Assembly: GCA_004794785.1 (NCBI GenBank)
Contig: SJOL01004711.1
Coordinates: forward strand, 61,356-125,355
From: Opisthorchis felineus
Taxonomy: Eukaryota > Platyhelminthes > Trematoda > Opisthorchiida > Opisthorchiidae
Reading direction: 5' to 3'
DNA: 64,000 nt
A model generated the notes under the pieces. It was given only the letters and a program-made list of their open reading frames with translations, had not been told where the DNA came from and ran no database searches. The position numbers and the translations under genes are program-made. Each line of letters opens with the position of its first letter. Position 1 is the stretch's first letter. Shown piece by piece: positions 28,201-40,200 of this stretch.

Positions 28201-31200
28201 CATTTGGAACAGCATTCATCCAACAACCAAAAGGTTTTGTTCTAGCCTCCTTCACTCTGCTTACCCTAGATTCTTGCTCATTGATCCTAAAGTTTTTATC
28301 TAAGAGATTCATACTCACCGTAATTTAAAACCACTCCAAAAGTGAGGCGCAATAGTTGGGAGCCTAAGTAAAATATTTGCTACCTTATTACCCAATTATT
28401 TCGTCTGTCGCAGAGTAGCTCTCCTCATTTTGGCTCCTCCTATTTGTAACAGATGGTAAGCGGCTGATTTAAGAGTTTCCATTCAAATGAGAGAGCCTAT
28501 TGTGGTGCGCCTGGATTCCGTGATGTATTGTATCTGTCACGGTTCTTTTATAATGACCGTCCATTAGAGTTTCCTCCACGAATGGGTCCCATGGTCTTAC
28601 ATCCCGCTTACACGCTGTCGATGGAAACTCTGGACGGCACCTAGTTGGTTCTGCCCTCTTGGAGCTTCTCCGGCAGTCCAGCCTCCCTAATTACCACCAA
28701 ACTTCGTGCTCGAACACCGCATTTTAAGTAGGCTACGGTGAACACTCATCATAGTCAAATAAACTTCCCGAATGGATGCCTACCGCAACATACGTAAAAC
28801 TTGTTGGAATACGATCCGAGACAGATAAGACCTCAGGAAGAGCGAAACAGGAAGTAGGTTAGCTAGAATTTTCATTGGCTTTATAGTGAGTATTCAAATG
28901 CACTTCGAATTCTTAAAAATACGTCATTTCAACTGTACTGTCAGTTGGTTGCTATGCAACGCAGTCAGCCAAGAAATATGATGAACGAGAGATTCAGGTG
29001 GATTTTATCCTAGTCTCTCAGCACCGACAGGCTCTCCGGTGGTTTCAGTTTGGGTGGATGGCAAACGCAGAGCAAGGATATCACTTCAGCGAAATCCACT
29101 TCAGATACATACGTTTGAGTTTTAGCTACAGCGAAACACAAAAAGATTAAGGTCAGAAAGTTAATCCATTTCACATGACTGGGGCGAGCTAGCGGTTTTG
29201 CGGATCATACAGATCTATCTATCCTGAACCATCTGGCAGTGTATTTGCTGACAGTCTGGCTATAGGACAAATTCCTTGACTAGACAAGTTTCATCCGATC
29301 CTATGGATGGACCGCTTTTGTTTACAAAGGGACAGATCAAGCAGGTGAAAACTATAGTTTATTTGCTGTGGTTCCACAGAAGACAACTCGGAGGGTCAAA
29401 TGTTTCCCTCAAGCGCTGCGCTCCTTATGGCCTTTTTCTGCCAGTTAGTGAGTCAAAAAGATAGCATTTTTTAAATAAAAGCTCTCAGTACCGAATCATG
29501 GACAGGAAAATAAATACCTGCCGTCTGAGTGCGACTACCTTAGTAGCAACCATAGACACGGACTCGAGTCGGTCCTTAACCGCGTGTGTCTAACTGTGCG
29601 TCTACGCTTGTTCTTCACCACTAGTAGACTTGTATTTCAGCATAACTCCAAGTGGGTGTCTGAACATTTTACCGCTCGTGTGATCTACCAGTTCATCCAC
29701 AACCGCGGCGACCCGTAAGTATGTAGAACGGACCGGTGCCTTTTCAAATGGGTATATGAACACTTTCCAAGAAGTTAGGAGTCATGCAGCCGTCAGATTA
29801 CAGCTCGTTATTGATGGAATTGTCATGAGGTAAATCCATGGAATAAGTCACATTGTTCATTCTTCTTAAGCAGACGAAATTCAGCTGTGTAACAAAGACC
29901 AGAAGCCGTTTGTTTCTTCTGAAGGAATTTTAATTAGGGCGCAACAAATATCATGAAAGTATTGATCCACACCACCTGCTTACCCGAAAAATGATCCAGT
30001 CCCAAAGAGTTTGGTTACATGTAGTGTGATGTTTGATATCGTTTACCTACAATTATTTTGTGTCTTACATTTGCAACCTATGAACGTGGCTGAAACGTTT
30101 AACATCTCGCAAACTTTCCTCTATGATGATTTGATGAGGAATTTTATGGTGACCTAATACTTTTGGTTTAAGTCAATATGCACAGACCTCTAGAAATTTG
30201 CATACACGCCATCCCAGAGATGTTGAACGGGGTGAATCACAGATTCGGCTGCAGAAACGAGAAAGTATACTTGGGAATTGTGCTCAGCTCTGAAATTATT
30301 CTGTCACTCCCCAGTCTTAGCTTTAATGTTAGTCAAAATTTATTGATCTCCCTGTTGTGTATCGAAAAGCACCATTTCATCGGTAGAATGGACTGAAGCA
30401 CTTGGTCCAACATGCTAGGTATCCTAATAATAAGTGGGGGTCGCATCATGTCATTATTTTCATGGAATTTGCACCACGTGACTGACACTTATGTACAAAG
30501 GAGCCAGCCTCAGTCGGTCAAACGTTCATTACCCAAATTTGAGGGGAAAGTAAACAAATTTCCGGCCACAATTTTCCTCCTGGAGAAAACGAAGAGACTA
30601 GCGAAGTAAAACGCATAACACTGAGCCACAGCACTTCTGACCTTGAAGTTAAACCCGAAATCAAACCCGATATCACTTGCGTAACATTTGGTTTTCAAAT
30701 ATATTGGTTGACACTCAAGAGTTGTGTCTACCTAGTGAACCCCAAGAATGGCGAAACGGATGGTGGGCTGTCGATGACTTCTGAACAGTCTAATGAGTTC
30801 TACTCTCCTTCGAAAAAAATACACTGCGAAATTTCGAATTCTATACGTACTGAAACATGAGGCGGTCTCTGTGCGGAATGTTCAGTTGAAAACATCACGA
30901 ACGAGAAGCCTATTTAAGTCCCTCGTTAACACTTGATATCTTGCGAACTAGTGTAGCTCGACTAAACCAGATTTGTTTTGAAACACAGCCGCTTTCAAAT
31001 GCACAATTTCACGCTGCAGTAGACAATCGGGAAAAAAGTCTGAAGCGTAAAAGCGTAAATCTGACGATTTTCAAGTGCATGGCAGCAGGATCCCGAAAAC
31101 TGACTGAATATAACAATAACATATGAGGTCTACATTCGCTATGTCCTGGACGTAGCGGTCTGGGTAAACGCTTCAGACTTCGTGTGGTGTTTAGCTGGAG

Positions 31201-34200
31201 GTGGTCGTTGGGTAATCTTTAACATGATACTGTACTGGCATCCTACCCTTAGGGATACATTTCATGCCTGAGTTAGATGAGAAAAACCCACAATAAAAAA
31301 TTTCAGCCGAATCCTGAGCGCTCAACCACACAAAAGCATTTCGTATCAATTGAGACACGTTAAATGAACTTACATATAACCGGATATGGCTAGCGATTAA
31401 GGACTGAAAGACTACGTGTTCACTGATCGGTCTTGAAAAAATCGATGTCTTTGAATTTGAGTCAGGTTCTTTCCGCGTCCTACTGTCGATCTGATTCAAA
31501 CAGCCTGACGGCCAGTTAGCAGCCTGAATATTTCTCCCCGTAACAAGCGATCTTAAAAAAGGAGCGACTAGCCACCAAGCCATGGATATCTGCTTCAATG
31601 AAACGTTGATATAAACAAAGAACAAACAATCTACCACATACCATCTACTGATTTCTCGGAAATACTCGGAGATAAAGGATTCGGTATTCCTCATCTTTCC
31701 GGGGTCTCGCCATAGCGGGTTGGTGGAGCTGTGCACACGTCGTCTGGAGATAAATAATTTATTTGACGACTAGCGAGGCGAACCTTCTCAAGAATTACCA
31801 GTAGTTAAACCGACGATCCGAGAACTACACCCACACTAGTACTGTCATACTTCTATTCTTGATAGGACTGTTAAACATAGCTGTCCGGCCAAATTAAGAT
31901 TCAATATGAATAGCATCCAGACACAGAGAAACGAATTTTCTAATTGGCTGTACAATCCTATAGTGTTATCAACAAAGCAAAGCGATGTATATAAATGTTT
32001 TTGGCATCTTTTCATCGAGTCAGTACATATCCTGTTATTAAAACAATGGTCATCAACATAGGCAGCTCACGCAAATTACAGTCAACGGCGAACTGGGTGG
32101 TATGAAAATGAAACCCCATCTGATTGAACAGAGGGTGGTCTGAGTGTCCCTTAAGAGAGTTGTTCTGACTGGATATGTCGCTTAACTAAGGTGGGTTCGA
32201 ATTTCGTACAAATCGCTTTGGACATCAAGGTACCGGATTATGGCAGTATTATAGCAGTGTTTCAGCTGTTGCCAAACTACGCCTTTATGGGCAAACTACG
32301 GAGCACTGTAGATGAGTTCAAACGGCTCACTGCGGTTGTTCATGTGACCAGTCACAACGCCAGGTGACGTGATTGAACTTTCAAGCGTTATTTAAGCATG
32401 GAAGTTCCTCGAAAGTTTCCTTGTCAAGCCGCATTGTTGTGCTCTCAAAATACTCCGCTTTACAAAGCAAGTAAAGGCATGAACAGCCATGCTGTGGGTG
32501 CGGACCGGCATCCTGTTCCGCAGATTGAAAGCAAATGGTGGCTTTGTGATTAAAGACACTCATGGTTGTTGATGGTTCCGGGATTCATGCTCACGTCACT
32601 CGCTTTTGAACAGCCCTACTCCTGCCCGGGCACAATTATTCCGGTGAGTCCGTACCAAAGTAGGGTAGCAATGGACTCGGGTTGCGCTCTTATTAGAGCT
32701 TGCATATCCGTCGCCGTGTCGAAGTTTCAACTTCGGACATCTGGCATGCGACGCCGGCGCCACCAACGCAAACTGGACGCACCTGAATAATCACGACTGA
32801 ACAGGTGAACGTGTTCACGCTTGACCGATGTGCTCGGTTTGCCCGACGTCTCACACGACCACCCGGTAACCATTCTAGGTTGATCGATTAATTGCTTTTA
32901 GGTGTATTCCACGAACCACTTGTCCGCTGCTCTTGAGTAGCTTTTGTAGCCTTTTGTTAAAGTCCTGACATGACGCACATCGGGAAAAAAGGTGAGATTG
33001 CGTACCTGAGAATAAATTAATGTGAGTTCATCGAAGAAGTCAGTATCCAGTTTAGAAGGGTCATGCGACTAAAAACAGGTCAATATATTTTTAAAACTGC
33101 TAGGTGACAACTTGCACATGAGATGGTACGGTTCCAATCATACTTCATTGTTTTCTGCTTGGAAGGAACTGACAATTACGGAACTGGAACAGTACTGGAA
33201 CCCTCTACTATTCATTGATAATATTTTGAGCGAAACAAAGGAAACCCAGTGGCTGGTAGCTCAAGAAAATGACGCCGGTGAAGTCTTCCTTGTTGAGAGA
33301 CGACGGATAAAAGGAGTGTTTTTGGAGACTTTGGAATTGAATGATTTCCCACTCGACGTACAGGTATATAGACGTTTGTTTTCCCATTTCGAATGTTTGC
33401 TTTCTATTAGTTCTTGTGACGGCATGGATACACTATAAGCCAAAGTTTTCTTCCTAACAGTTTAAACCATATGTAGTATCTTTTATCATCAACGTTTGTA
33501 ACAATTCCCTTAAGAACAATCCTTCAAGTCCGCGTGCAGAAACTGCTTTTCCTCAGAAGTGGCCCCAGCGCTATTGAGTTCAACCCAAGCAATTCGGGAA
33601 CATATTAACCTGGAAGCTCTTCTTTCTGTCCGTGTCAAAAGGTTGGAGTTATGATACATTTCGACAAGTTTTTTCCATATTTTACGCACAGTAAGTAACG
33701 TGACTGATCAAGGAGTATCATCAAACAATGTGATCTGGCCTACTGTAACTGCTATAACATTTCATATGAATTTCTAAAAATGTCGCGTCGTGTAGCGAAG
33801 GACTTTGTGTTTTTGAAGTTAAAACAAACCAAAATAGAATTCTGTGGACATATTACCTGACTAATATGACTACACAGCAATGCCTTGTGTCTGATGTAGG
33901 TTACGTCCTCTGTAGAAAAACGTATCCCTCCGACAGACGATGAAAACGATCTGACAGGGTTTTATTTAGTACTCTAAACACATCGTAAAGTCGTCGTCTG
34001 AACATCTACCAACTTCCTGCCCGATTTTGTGCCTGTTTCGGATGGAACGCCGTACAAAATGATAGACGACGGACACAATGACTGAAGTTGCAACATCGTA
34101 GGATTTTGAAACGCGGGTGAGGCTAAACTAACAACGAAATGATATTAGTGAAGAGTCAGATGAACAAGCTACTTCCCGACCATCTCAGTGGATTTGAGCA

Positions 34201-37200
34201 ACGTAACCATGGCACGTTCGTGAACGCACTGTATCCAAGACTACTGGCTTATCCAGAGATAACCATGTTTTCCTAATTTCACAGTTTAAGCTGTCAGTTT
34301 GCCTTTTTTCAAAGATTTTGTGAACCTAGTTGTCAGCAACACTTCCTGTGATATGTCGCACCCCATAGGACCTTACGATCACTGTAACAACCGAACGACC
34401 TGACACGGAAGTGGATATCATCCCTGACCAAAACGAAATGTCTGCCATCAATATTCAAACCTTCGTTGATCAACAGGTATGTTCTTTCTTATCCGAAACC
34501 CATTTGTTTGAGCGTGGATTCCCAGCCGGTTCTAGAGTAAAGCAAACAAGAAGCCAGGCGTCCTAAAACCCGTGTTACGTTTTTTGAAACGGATCAGTTT
34601 TCGAGGGTCGGATGTCTGCAGTCGCGAGGCTGGAATGCTTGGTTCCATATCCACAATTTTGAAAAGGCACTGACAACAGTACACGATGATGAGAAAATTG
34701 TGTTGGGTCCGCAGCTGTCCTGTTTAGGAGCGAGCAATAGAACCGTTTGCTCCGGAGAAATGTTCGTTTCAGCTAACGGATAGTTATCATAACGAAAAGT
34801 TATAGCCTGGAGGGCAGTCCTTTAAATATGCTTACTTCTTAGCGTTACTCAAAGCAACCTTTCCTTGCTTCAGTCCCCACTTAAGGTCGAGCAACTCAGC
34901 TAACCGGTGGAAGTTGGTCGCATTCCAATTGCAGCAAAAATTCTAGGAGGAATATCCATCCGAACTGCCCGGCTGCTATCTCAGGGACTTATATGGAACA
35001 ATTAATTTTATGTATTGCTATTCATCGGTGAGTCTGACACTAAAGTTGAATGGATTCTGTTCAAGCCAATACCATTTAACCTACCAGTAGAAATCTATGA
35101 TCTACTTGTGTCCCGTCTTTCTCGTTCCAAATGCGCAACACCACTTACGTCGATCGCGATTTACAGAGATACGGTTTTAGTTCCGGATGGGATCTTCAGA
35201 CAAAGGCACGCGTGGGGTTCGAGTGCTGAACTCATTTATTGAGAATGAACATCTGCGGGTCATTCAGTCCACAAAACAAACGAGTGTGTCAGTGTTACAG
35301 ACTGACAGCGGTTTAGTAGTAACGTGATCAGCGGGTCACTATGACAGCCTAAGATAACAGCAGGCTGTACATCACAATTTGCGTGCAGTGAAATCACTTA
35401 GAAATTCCGTCACCAAATCGAATCAGAAACGGTGAAAGGAACACCCTCAGACTGAAGTCAGTCCATGCCAAAAAGCCGAGAAGCAATGTGAATCTGTTTC
35501 ATCTTTGTTGGAGATCTTCAGAGGTAAGCATCTCACAAATCTCCGCGGAGAAACACAGACTGCATTTCTTTTTTTACCCATTTTTACGCCGTTGCACTAA
35601 TGTGAGGTTAAGTTTTGCTGTTTTAGCATTTCAGAAGTAGACTTTTATCGTACTGCAATGGTACTTTGTGAATATCTACCACAACAATTGCCTTCGGGTG
35701 TTTCTGAAGCCAACTAAGCTACGTGAACGGGGATAATCTCAATGGACAGCTATTCCGATTGGTAATCTTCTCATCAGATTGATGGTGTGATTAGGATTAC
35801 GGATGCACACTACGAGGACATGACGACATGCAGAAGTGAGGCAACGTAAAGGTGTAACGGTCCCTCAGGCACTTAAGGGGCTTGTAGCGCTAAAAAAATT
35901 CTGGTTGGCCGGGCGAAGACGGCCTACCTATCCCAAGAAAGGAAGGATCCTTTTTGAGAATCCTCAAAGGTCATAGACAGAAAGGTTAGCCGGTGGAGAT
36001 TCAAAAATACCTGATGATCACTCGTTGTGATAAGTGTTTTTAGCCTTTCGTGAAGTCAACGCAGCTACATGCATCCAACCATTGTCACTTACAGCTTATT
36101 TGGCAAACAGTTTTCTCCTTTCAATACCATTATTTGACCACCCGGCTGCCTGAACAGCCTGATGCCAAATTCCTGGTTTTACGAGATTGCCTCTTGATTT
36201 AATACATATGAGATCCAATTGCCTAATCTCAGTGACGAAGCAGTCGTCCGAAGCATGAAGCCGCGAACTGACTGATATTAAAAAAAGCAGGGTTACGAGG
36301 GAAATTGAGAAATACTTTGGAGGCATAGCTAACATTTAAATGTAACTTTGGACTTTTGCTTGACGTACGTTTAATGGGTCAACAGTTTTTCTTCTTATTC
36401 ACGTGAATCTCACGCAACTTGCTGGCATCCGACATTCACGATTTTCGGGGTTGAAGAATCCTTGAAAAGTACACAGACCAGTTGTAATAAATCACTCGGC
36501 AATGCTTCCATCCAGATACCCTCATATATTACTGGTCACGAACTAAATAAATGTAGGGACCGCACTCAACCTTAAGAAGATGTAGTAACGTGCAAAACAA
36601 AATGTACGGCAAACAGGAGAGAGCATTCTTCCGTGTACATCCATTTTTCAAAGGAGAATGGAAAAAAATTATAGTACGAAATGTCGAGTGACGAACGATA
36701 TCCCTATAGGAATTTAGGATTCCAGAATATTTTGCATATTTCAACCTGGAGAAAGAAAAACTGGCGTAAATTTTGTAGGGTTAAATATTTCTTCCAGCTT
36801 TGCCTTCTTCTGAAAAATTGAACAGTGTCACTGATTTAGTCTGGGTACCTTCATCTCCATGGAAACTTTGTTATAAAAACCGACACAATTTCTTGGCAGA
36901 CAACACTTACAAGATTGCTGACAACTCTTCAACAGTCCCCTACCATCTCCCATTTGTACGCTCATCAGACCGACGTAGTCCCCGAGTTTCATATTTCTAA
37001 CTTCATCTGTTTTCAATTAGAAAAAAACTGATGGAAGCTGGGGGACTATGTCTGCCTATCGGTAGTGGATTGTTGGAGTTTTCAACAACTTTATGAGTGG
37101 GACTTTGCAATAACAAAATGTTCCGAAAATTTCAAAATCGTACCAATTCAGACGTCCGACGACATTTGTGCAACACAATCAATCGAATATTGTCATTGAT

Positions 37201-40200
37201 GGAAGGTTCAGTTGGTTTTGTTGTTAAAATCAAAGTCATTGGTCAATGGTCGTACATATTGATGGCCCCGGCTAATTCATGCATCAAATGGTAGACTTTA
37301 GAATCTACGCTAAGCTTTAAGGTGAACAACGTAATCACCTTTTGAACCATATACTTCCTATCACTGCTGTCATGCAAGCTACGGTATGAATGAGGGCCAG
37401 TGTGAAATCATGGTGCCAAACTGGGATAACAGACTTTAGGAATGCACGGCCTTTTTGTACTCGTATGAAGAACCAGCTCATTCTAAAAGATCCTGTTATT
37501 TCCATGGGAGGGGTAATGTACATCAACGTTTTCGACAAATACGCTCATTTTCATATCATTTTGGTTTTGACGGGGGCCTCTGGAACCCAATTGAATTTAT
37601 CGTTTATGATGTTTTTAAGCAACTGAATGTGCTGCACCAGGCTGCCTCATGTTTCAATTGGTACGACATTCGAGATGTTGCAGTACACTGTATAGACATA
37701 ATACATTACTCATAGGGTTGCTGAAAACTCTTCGACATCCAACGACCGGTTTCGCCAATCTTGGGCTCATCAGGTAGGCGAAATCCTAAAGCTGTAAGTG
37801 CCTGGTCTGTGTTGATTCGTATGGGAGTTCACAACGTATGTCATTCCGTTTCTGAAACCTGCACAGTCATTTGTTTATATCTTTGTTGTGTACCTTTCTG
37901 TAGCACACTCGAACGTTTTTTGCCTGTCCCCTTGAGACCTGTTGGAAGGTCACACTTCATGCACGCGCGGAGTTGAATCCCACGTTCCAGTGCGCAATAC
38001 TGTATTTTTTTCACCCAGTATCCTCGGCACTTGACATTACTCGACAGAACATCCCAGGAACTCATACCAAAAATTCGCTTCCTCTCGTTGAGATCAGTCA
38101 CTAGAAGTTCGACCCTCAAATTCGGGAATTTTCCTATCAGAGCCACGGCCTCTTTTTGAGATGACGAAATGACTGACAGATCAGAGCAGGCCGTAAACTA
38201 TGATGGCCAGTTTTAATTAATTACTATGATACCACACCCGCAAACTCCTGATTTTTCATCCATCGTGTTACGTCTATAGTAGTTAATGACGCAGCCTGAT
38301 GGCCTGGGAATAGGACAACACGAAAAATTCCAAGGAGCTCTCTTTCCTTGTCACTTCTAATGAAGCTTCGGATGGAATCGTCTTTCCTGATATGTATATA
38401 TATATATATATATATATTGGTATTACTATTGGTATTACTATCATTGGTCACATGCCTCTACGGTTTGGTAGTAATCAAAATCACTCGAAATTAGGGAATT
38501 ATTATGAAGTGATAAGTTGTGGAGTACTGTCATCAAACGAGTATAATTACCTGCATCATATAAGCAGTGTAACCTGCCATGAGTAGTTTGCGTACACCTT
38601 CGCATTTGACCCTAAAAAACTTCTTAATATTTCTTAGCTACTGTCGTATTTTGACCGGCATGGAAGGCTGAATTGTAATGATGGCTTCCTGCACAAATCC
38701 ACACACTGAGGGACGAAGCATGTCTTTGGGCTTTCCGCAGTGAATTGGAAAAAGTACTTTTTTCAAGTTACACAGTATGTGTTACCGATACAACATGATT
38801 TAAAAAAAAGAGGGGTTCGAAAATGCTCACAACCAGTGCATCTGAACATCGTTTTATGCTTTTTCATATTTGTCCAAATTACTGAACAGGAATGGAAGCT
38901 TCATGAACATGTGGAAATCACCAAGCGTATAATCAAACAAGAGTATTCCAGCTCGATGAAAAGTCATCCCTGCCTATCTGTGACGTGTCGTGCGGCAAGA
39001 CGTCCTGGGTACTTTTATTGGAACGTATTTCTCATTATGGTGAGTGTCATTATTCCCACTTGACTGACTACATCAAATTCGGGTACAAATACACCATAAT
39101 ATACATGTTTCTATTGAAAAAGACTAGAATTTGAGACAAATAAATCGATAATGAACAACCAGTGGCACGAAGCAGTAAAGTTCATTTGCCGGATGTAAGG
39201 TGGTAAATAGGAGAATGATTCGCGCAATATATACTTTGGTGCTTATCTGTCAACTTGTACTTTCAAAGGGGTATTTATCTGTTGCATGTATATCTACATG
39301 TATATGTATCTATCTACATGTATCTACATATATATCTATATATCTGAGTTTCGAAGAAGAGGAAGCGTGTGTTCATACAAAAGTGCTCCGTTATTTGCCT
39401 CGGCCGAACACACCCTCCTCACGCATCATCATCATCCATCATCATTATCAGCTGTAAGAACCGCGTACTTGTCGTACAGTGGTTGTAGCTGCCACAGTTT
39501 CGTTCACCCATGATTTTGGGAGGTGGGGTAGGTAGCTACGCATTGAAGGCGGGAGCTGATAAATCGGTGCGTAAATACAGGAGTATTAAGTGGGGGTTGG
39601 GAAGGGAGCTATGCACCAAAGGCAACAGCTTTTATGCACGAGCGCCATTGAGGGTGCAACTGGGCCATGTCTGACAATGTTTCTAAAGATTGGTGCTTCC
39701 CGTCTCGGGGTCCTCATCTGGGAGGACGGCAATGACCAGCGCTGCTGAGCTTGCTGGGAATGGCTTTCATACCTCGCTGCCAAGTCATTGTTTAACCACC
39801 CCTGGCTCGTCTCCACTCTTCGCGAGGTTGTGCGAAAAGAACCCTTCGAGGAAATCGGTCGACTGGCATACGGAGCACGTGGCCAAGCCAGCGCAACCTA
39901 TGCAGTATGATTAGTTCATCTACCGTGGGCGAGTTATTTCTTCCGAAAACTATTCGAAATCTCCTCGCGCAACTTGATTATTTTTTATTACGCGCTAGAT
40001 GTCCTAGTCACGAAGTTTCTGTCGCAGTTCCTCGGAGCAACCGGAAGTCCTGAAAGAATGTTTTGCAGCGTAATGGTTTTTGAAATCCGTCTTATATGCG
40101 CTCGAATAAACTAATAATTTCACTGAAATACAATTCCATATCTTGAATTTACGCGTGATTCTGTAAGGCATTGATCACGATATCTGACTTTCTACTTTCT

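Larger units (their letters stand above)
27386..33165 (+). other. Intron 3 of the channel gene (5.8 kb)
   Basis: Donor GTGAGT, acceptor TGCTTGGAAG. It contains a SINE-like copy (28.2 kb), a sense HHR-A repeat (30.7 kb), an unexplained antisense open frame (31.2-31.7 kb) and a GC-rich block (32.57-32.88 kb). The remainder shows nothing recognisable. Confidence 0.75.
34477..38889 (+). other. Intron 5 of the channel gene (4.4 kb)
   Basis: Donor GTATGT, acceptor ACTGAACAG. It holds the best-preserved hammerhead repeat (37.54-37.79 kb), a TA microsatellite (38.39 kb) and a short antisense frame with a signal-peptide-like start (36.1-36.3 kb). The rest is unrecognised. Confidence 0.8.
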
